Below the pieces are notes generated by a model. That model was not told the origin of the DNA. It worked only from the letters and a program-made list of their open reading frames with translations, and did no database searches. DNA of 64,000 nt from Marisa cornuarietis (Eukaryota; Mollusca; Gastropoda; Architaenioglossa; Ampullariidae): assembly GCA_004794655.1 (NCBI GenBank), contig SMMW01000597.1, positions 434,001 through 498,000 of the forward strand. The letters run 5' to 3'. How positions within the stretch are numbered: position 1 is the first letter of the stretch; each line of letters begins with the position of its first letter. The translations under genes and the position numbers were made by a program. Positions 58,979-64,000 of the stretch are shown here, in pieces.

Positions 58979-59240
58979 CTTCGAAAGCAGGAAGAAATCG
59001 CGTGGATATATATGGATTGATCCTCCACCACTTCGTGTTCAGTCGGCTCTGGAGGGTCCACCTTGACGTCACCTACTGCTGGTCCTTCTAATGACAATGA
59101 CTGGTTGTTTACCGTTTTCGTTTGAGAAACAAGGAATGCTCAGGTGCTTGGTCGGCGTAATTTCGGGACTTTCCGTTTCCCCACCAGTGACGAGAGCTTC
59201 ACGGTAACCTAAGTTTAGAACTGACGACATGCTGGTCTCT
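58979..59240 (-). promoter_or_regulatory. Presumed 5' UTR/promoter of the TNFR-like gene
   Basis: This is sequence immediately upstream of the two-codon first coding exon. It contains 'catatatatccacgcgattt' about 20 nt before the ATG on the minus strand and several CG-containing motifs up to 59240. No firm TATA or start site can be called. Confidence 0.25.
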
Positions 59241-59607
59241 AGGAATATTCGTAAACCTTGTAATTTCCAGGTAATTATGGTAGCCTTTGTGAAAATCTGG
59301 TGAGAAAATGGAACTGCACACAGGTGATCACAAAGAAAGAAGCTCAGATGGTCAAATTATCATAATTACACTTAGCTTGATAACTTGATTAAGCTTTAGT
59401 AAGCTGTATATCTCTCACTCACTCGGTTTCTGAAATCAGTCACCAAGTGCAAGTCCTCAATGTGGTTGGGGGTGGGATAGAGGTGGAAGGCAAGAAATAA
59501 AAAAGGAGAGGAAGATGGAGGTGCAAACACTAGTCAATCGTTCAATGAGTGAAGTGAGTCAAATGATGTCACCGGTTACTTGGAGCTGCTGGAAAGTTCT
59601 CTCTCTC

Positions 59608-59609
<2 letters not shown>

Positions 59610-59695
<86 letters not shown>
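59610..59695. repeat. (CA)n microsatellite
   Basis: About 41 CA units follow a short CT run. The His-Thr frames through it are artefacts. Confidence 0.95.
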
Positions 59696-59697
<2 letters not shown>

Positions 59698-60328
59698 ATT
59701 TTCTGAACTTACTAATTTCGGAATTTCTTGTACTGAATCAGCGTTCATGCATTTATATTTTTCAAAGCATCAAACTGAACAGAACATGCCCCCCCCGGTC
59801 CTGAAGGCTTCCAGCTGATGCTGCTGACAACGGCTTAGTAACATGCAATGAGCAGTTCTTACACGCGCATGCATATATATATACTCTCACCCGCATAGGC
59901 AGACAGACAAGCATGCACGCACGCACGCACGCATGCAGGGATTGAGCAGAAAGGCTTAAGCCTGATTTGATCCATTCATTTCCAGATCAAGGGCTTAGGC
60001 TCTTACATAAGGCTGAGCAAGTGGGTACCCATTTAGAAACACCTCATTTGCCCAGCACCAATTCTGCAAACTGTACATGTGAGTCGAATACGGTTGAGGG
60101 GTGGAGTGGGGGAGAGTGTCTGGGTGGGGAAGAGCCGTCAGGTGTTCTCGTGCACGCCTAGAAACTGTATAATAATAATACTGAGTACTTATAATGTGCA
60201 GCATCACGACCAAGATGGATCACACTCTCTGTGCAGACCAATAATGATAAATGAAAGATAACAGCCAATTAAAGGTGAGATATGTATAGGCACAGTTAAC
60301 AACATAAAGATGAGGTACAAGAGTAGTG

Positions 60329-61970
60329 TGTGACAGTATCCCTGGTCTTTCAATCAGAACGTGAATACTGGCCCCGGGGAAAGGGCACGTGGGCACTAGT
60401 TACTCAACACTAGCCGCCCACGTCAACATTAACTGCAGGGGAAAACACGATAATCACACGTCGGTCATTCAATTACTCAACTTGGCTCACGAGCCCCCAC
60501 CCCTGCTCTTCCCCGAACACAATACTCAACGACGTGTGACTTCAATGGAACAATAAAGAAAAGATTTATTCATTACAAAAACATTTCAAACAAAACACAA
60601 TCGAATGGACTCGTCTAAGGGGGTCCCAATACTATCCGTGCTAGAGCGTACTTCTGATGTTACAGTGCTGTTGCCTCTCTTTACAAATACCATACACACT
60701 CGCAAGCACACCAACTTAGCTCTGTTACAGCTGGTTTGTTGAGAGTCCGATACTTCGGCTGACTGCCACGACACACTGACGATTTCCCTTCGAAGTTATG
60801 TCTGATGGTCTGACGTCTTCCTCCCTCGAACTGTCACCACGTCAGAGAGCGACGACTGCTTCTCCCGGTGACCCAGATTCGAGCCTTGTACCACTCGAGG
60901 GTACACACGTGGGTTCTTCGACGACTGTAATGCCTCGTACAGCCGCCAAACGAACACCACCACAGACGGTCTCAGCCCTTGAGAACCGACGACTTCTAGC
61001 GGCCTCAACGTTGAGCCTCTACCTCTCACACAGGTAGAGCGAGCCCACAGTCACACAGCCCTTTCCTCTCCACGACGACAGCAGGCAGTCTTGACAGTAC
61101 GTCGTCAATTACTTGCCTCCTTCTCTCAAGGTTCTCTAACCCGACTTCTTTCCTCCCGAGTCTTGCCCTCGTGGCTAAGACTTGGTCCGAGGCAGAAGTG
61201 TAGCTGGCGTTAGAAAGCTGAAGTCGCTTTGGCTGGTGACCCGTTGCTCCCCCACTCAGACGTTCGCCGAAAAGCAAGTGAAGTGTTGTTGTTGTTGTTG
61301 TTTATTTAGTTGGAAAGTGCTTCCACCTTGCGGTGATTTCGCACTATGGGGGGAAAGGGAGGGGGGAGGAAACCGGAGTACCCGGAGAAAACCCCCGCCG
61401 CCCAGCCCTGCGAACAGATGTCACATACAGAGAGTGTCCCGAGACGAGATCTGAACCCTAGCCGCTCACTGCAGTGGTGACAAGCGAGTGTTTTAACCAC
61501 TACGCTACCGGGGGCCCTCTGTGTTCCTGTCTCTCTATTTATCTCACTACATTCTCACAGATACATACATCGAGGGATGCCATTGGTCACTCACTCATCA
61601 TCCAATCAGCAACAAGTAGAGCTAGCAATCGACAGGAGGAGATCTCTCTCTGACCACTGGCCACGCCTACGGGTGGCCGATGTTACATGTACCTTAGCCT
61701 CCCTCCCCCTGTCTACTTACGTGGTTTAGCGCCAACAGGTGTGCGCCTCTAGGTCTCTCTCTCCCTAGACGTTTGTTGACGTTTAGGCAGCCATCGGTCA
61801 CGCATGGCGGCCGAAATCACTTAGCACCTTCTATTCCACGCGCCACTTAGGCGTCCATATCAAAACATACGCCCCCTACTTCCTCGTCAAAGGGCCTCAG
61901 GCTTGTCAACAGCCGCTCTGGACACTAAGTGGGCCGATTGTTACCTACCAACTAGAGTTATCTCCTGACA
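60329..61970. mobile_element. Probable solo LTR, 1642 bp, with nested SINE
   Basis: The insert begins TGTGACAG and ends CTCCTGACA (TG...CA) and is flanked by the 5-bp duplication TAGTG at 60324-60328 and 61971-61975. The paralogous uninterrupted sequence at 6190-6480 confirms the empty site. A poly(A)-type AATAAA occurs at about 60551. No gag, pol or env coding is present, so this looks like the product of LTR-LTR recombination. The orientation and superfamily (Gypsy or BEL-like) are unknown. About 235 bp of its length is the SINE at 61284-61518. Confidence 0.65.
61284..61518 (-). repeat. tRNA-derived SINE nested in the LTR
   Basis: On the minus strand it starts GGTAGCGTAGTGGTTAAAAC (A-box-like) and has GGGTTCAGATCTCG (B-box). 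It then carries the shared 'gacatctgttcgcagggctg' block and a different 3' half containing 'ggagtacccggagaaaac' on the + strand. It ends with a (TTG)n run at 61286-61304 on the + strand. It is a sister subfamily to the SINE at 58277. Confidence 0.75.
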
Positions 61971-62599
61971 TAGTGGATGAAGGTATGAAGGGATATAGGT
62001 ACTGTAAACAGTGTGAGATGCAGTCATTACATGATGGGTAGCATGACAGACAGTATTGCAAGGGAATTATTAAGAACTGTTATGTTTTCAGACAGTGTTT
62101 GAATGTAGCCTTGGAGTCCGTGGCGAATGTGATGTAGAAGAGAGTTCCACTGCTTAGCAGCACAGAGGGAGGATGTCCGTTGTCCGTATGTGACTGTCTT
62201 TGTGGGAGGTAGGATAGAATACGCGAGTCTGATGAGCGAAGGTTTCGGGCAGGGGTGTGGACAGACAAGGTTTCAGTAAAGTAGTGGAGGGGAGGAGCCT
62301 TCAAAGAATCCACAGCATAGAGTTGAGATGTTGTAGTCTATTCTAGCTTTAACTGGTAGCCAATGAAGAGAATCAAGAAGTGGTGTGACTGACATGTTCA
62401 GATTTGCGAATCCGGAAAACGAGCAGCTGAGTTCTGTACTTTCTGAAGCTTATCAATGAGGTACTGTGGACAGCCAGCGAGAAAAGCGTTGCAATAGTCT
62501 AAACAGAACAAATGAGCAAATGAGAATTTTGGTTGCTGAGATGGACAGAGTATGGCGAATGGAGCTGATCTGAACGAAGTCTGACGTTGGTTTGCTTCA

Positions 62600-64000
62600 G
62601 GCGCCTAGCAACTGTATTGTGGTGTTTATATTCAGTAATATATTTCTAGGAAAACCTTTCAGGTCTTCATAATCGGATAATTATGGTAGAATATGCCTCT
62701 ATGATACCGTCACCGTGTGGTACAAGCCAGACGTAATAAAATACCCTGAAGTCTAGGAAACACTACCTAAGAATACCACGAAATTTGAAATAGAGCAAGG
62801 AGATATTTTAATCCTTCACACTGAAATAAAAAAAACTGTTAGCTACCAACAAATGTGTCAGTATTTATGTACGCATGTCATGAGTGTGTGTGTGGGGGGT
62901 GTTTTTATTTTTTTTTTATTTAATCTTGTTGGTGTTATCTTCCCTTTCGAGGTTTTTGCAAAGGTGCATACAAGTTACACCTGCCAACATCGCCTTTGAT
63001 ACAGCCAGAAATCGTCTTGGAATGAAGAGTTGAGACAGAGATGTATAAAATCGTCGAAGAAGCAGAGCATAGACACTTCATTCCTCCATTTCTCTATCGC
63101 CCACCCATTCACTATAGTGAAGTGTAGTTCAACTACATTTTAGCATTTTATTTCATTTTTAGTCTACAAAGTCAGCACTGAGATAAATGACCAGAGAACA
63201 AACATGTAACATGTTACAAAAGCAACCATTGTCACAACACATGTTTACACAGATTATTCCCATACATCTCATGTATTTTTGCCCAAAATCTGCTCACACA
63301 TCGTTCACCGAGACCTCCCAAGCACATTGATAAAATGCAAATATATACAATTATATACGAATTTTTTCACAAAGCATTCTTACGTGAAGACATCCTCTAC
63401 AGAATCTAAACCATATAAACATGTCTTCCGAGTATTAACAATTTATACACATTTTCGCATAACGGCCCTTCTGTAGACCTCGGCGTAAAACTCAAACAAA
63501 TAAACAAACAACCCTTATGTAGACAGCTAGATGTGTGCTTTAAGTGTTCACATCAAGTAGTTCTACGACGCGTGGCGTGTTCACATTAAGTTTAATTTGT
63601 TCTTGACATCCATGCGACCAACATCTCGTCTCACCAACATACAACTTTGTCCAACACTTACTGTATGATGTAGACACATGCTATCGGCGCGTGATTACAT
63701 GAATTGTTTTATCAGAATAAATAGCAGTCCAAATGGAGGTGTGTGAAGAACACAAAAGCACAAAATGCGCGCACGCACAAACAGATCCATGTTTGTGGAG
63801 GGAACAAAAGTTGCGGAGTTACTGGAGCTTTTCTCAAAGCATACGCACACAGCAAGCTGTGTAAAACCTTGTAAACTCCCAACAACGTTATGAAAATAAA
63901 GGGAGTATTTCCAGTGAACAGGTCCGAGATATTACCTCTGTGTCCTATTTTAAAGAAAGAAAGAAAGAAAGAAAGAAAGGACACAAAAAAATTTATAAAT
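62600..64000. other. Right-hand end, nothing recognised
   Basis: I see no coding pattern or repeat family. A short GAAA/AAAG microsatellite lies at 63954-63979. Confidence 0.5.

Larger units (their letters stand above)
60165..62560 (-). pseudogene. 5'-truncated LINE (RT C-terminus + 3' UTR) interrupted by an LTR insertion
   Basis: The minus strand from 62560 reads the C-terminal region after RT: LAGCPQYLIDKLQKVQNSAA, then HWLPV-like, LHYFTETLSVHTPARNLRSS and TFKHCLKT. A 3' UTR follows from about 62080 downward and ends with ATT repeats at 60165-60180. The 3' UTR is interrupted at 61970/60329. The element matches the tail fragment at 6190-6480 and is related to the LINEs at 17-20 kb. Confidence 0.75.

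Noticed and set aside
59515..59804. His-Thr repeat ORFs
   Set aside because: Translation of a CA microsatellite.
62080..62313. 77-codon minus ORF as an independent small gene
   Set aside because: It is the C-terminal piece of a LINE continuing upstream to about 62560 with frameshifts.
1..64000. CRISPR arrays, operons, bacterial promoters, rRNA genes
   Set aside because: None seen; the window is animal nuclear DNA with introns and eukaryotic repeats.

Overview
This is a eukaryotic, animal nuclear window. Genes are split by GT-AG introns, intergenic DNA is AT-rich, and tRNA-derived SINEs, CR1/Jockey-like LINEs, hAT/piggyBac-type MITEs and a Tigger transposon are dense. Gene content (Canopy, an hnRNP U-like protein, a beta-1,3-galactosyltransferase, a single-CRD TNF-receptor-like protein) and repeat style fit an invertebrate. 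My best guess is a lophotrochozoan, probably a gastropod mollusc; this is inference, because no species-specific marker was recognised.

Layout. 1-4.1 kb has no gene I can name and may be the 3' UTR of a gene lying to the left. 4.5-12.1 kb (+) is a complete seven-coding-exon Canopy3/4-type ER co-chaperone gene (260 aa) whose introns hold a LINE tail and two copies of a TTAA-flanked MITE. 13.1-42.1 kb (-) is a complete hnRNP U-like gene (12 coding exons, 1508 aa, plus a non-coding 5' exon). It converges on the Canopy gene. Its introns hold an inverted pair of LINEs, hAT elements, a repeated ~600-bp unclassified element and a 9.2-kb intron. 44.7-46.0 kb (-) is a GC-rich galactosyltransferase gene with a single coding exon. 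46-55 kb is repeat country: a small hAT MITE, a possible orphan exon at 47.4-47.7 kb, a 2.1-kb inactive Tigger element nested in a LINE, and another LINE. 55.9-59.0 kb (-) is a five-exon gene for a 233-aa type I membrane protein resembling the Grindelwald/BCMA-like branch of TNF receptors. No single long ORF shows it; I assembled it from splice sites and matching phases. 60.2-62.6 kb is a LINE 3' end split by a probable 1.64-kb solo LTR that itself carries a SINE. The rest of the window to 64 kb is featureless.

The four protein genes do not form a pathway: ER folding of membrane receptors, RNA/DNA-damage biology, Golgi glycosylation and TNF-type signalling. The most novel item is the TNFR-like gene. 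The best-supported structural observations are the nested insertions whose target-site duplications can be read directly. All exon coordinates come from manual reading of splice sites and phase, without transcript data.
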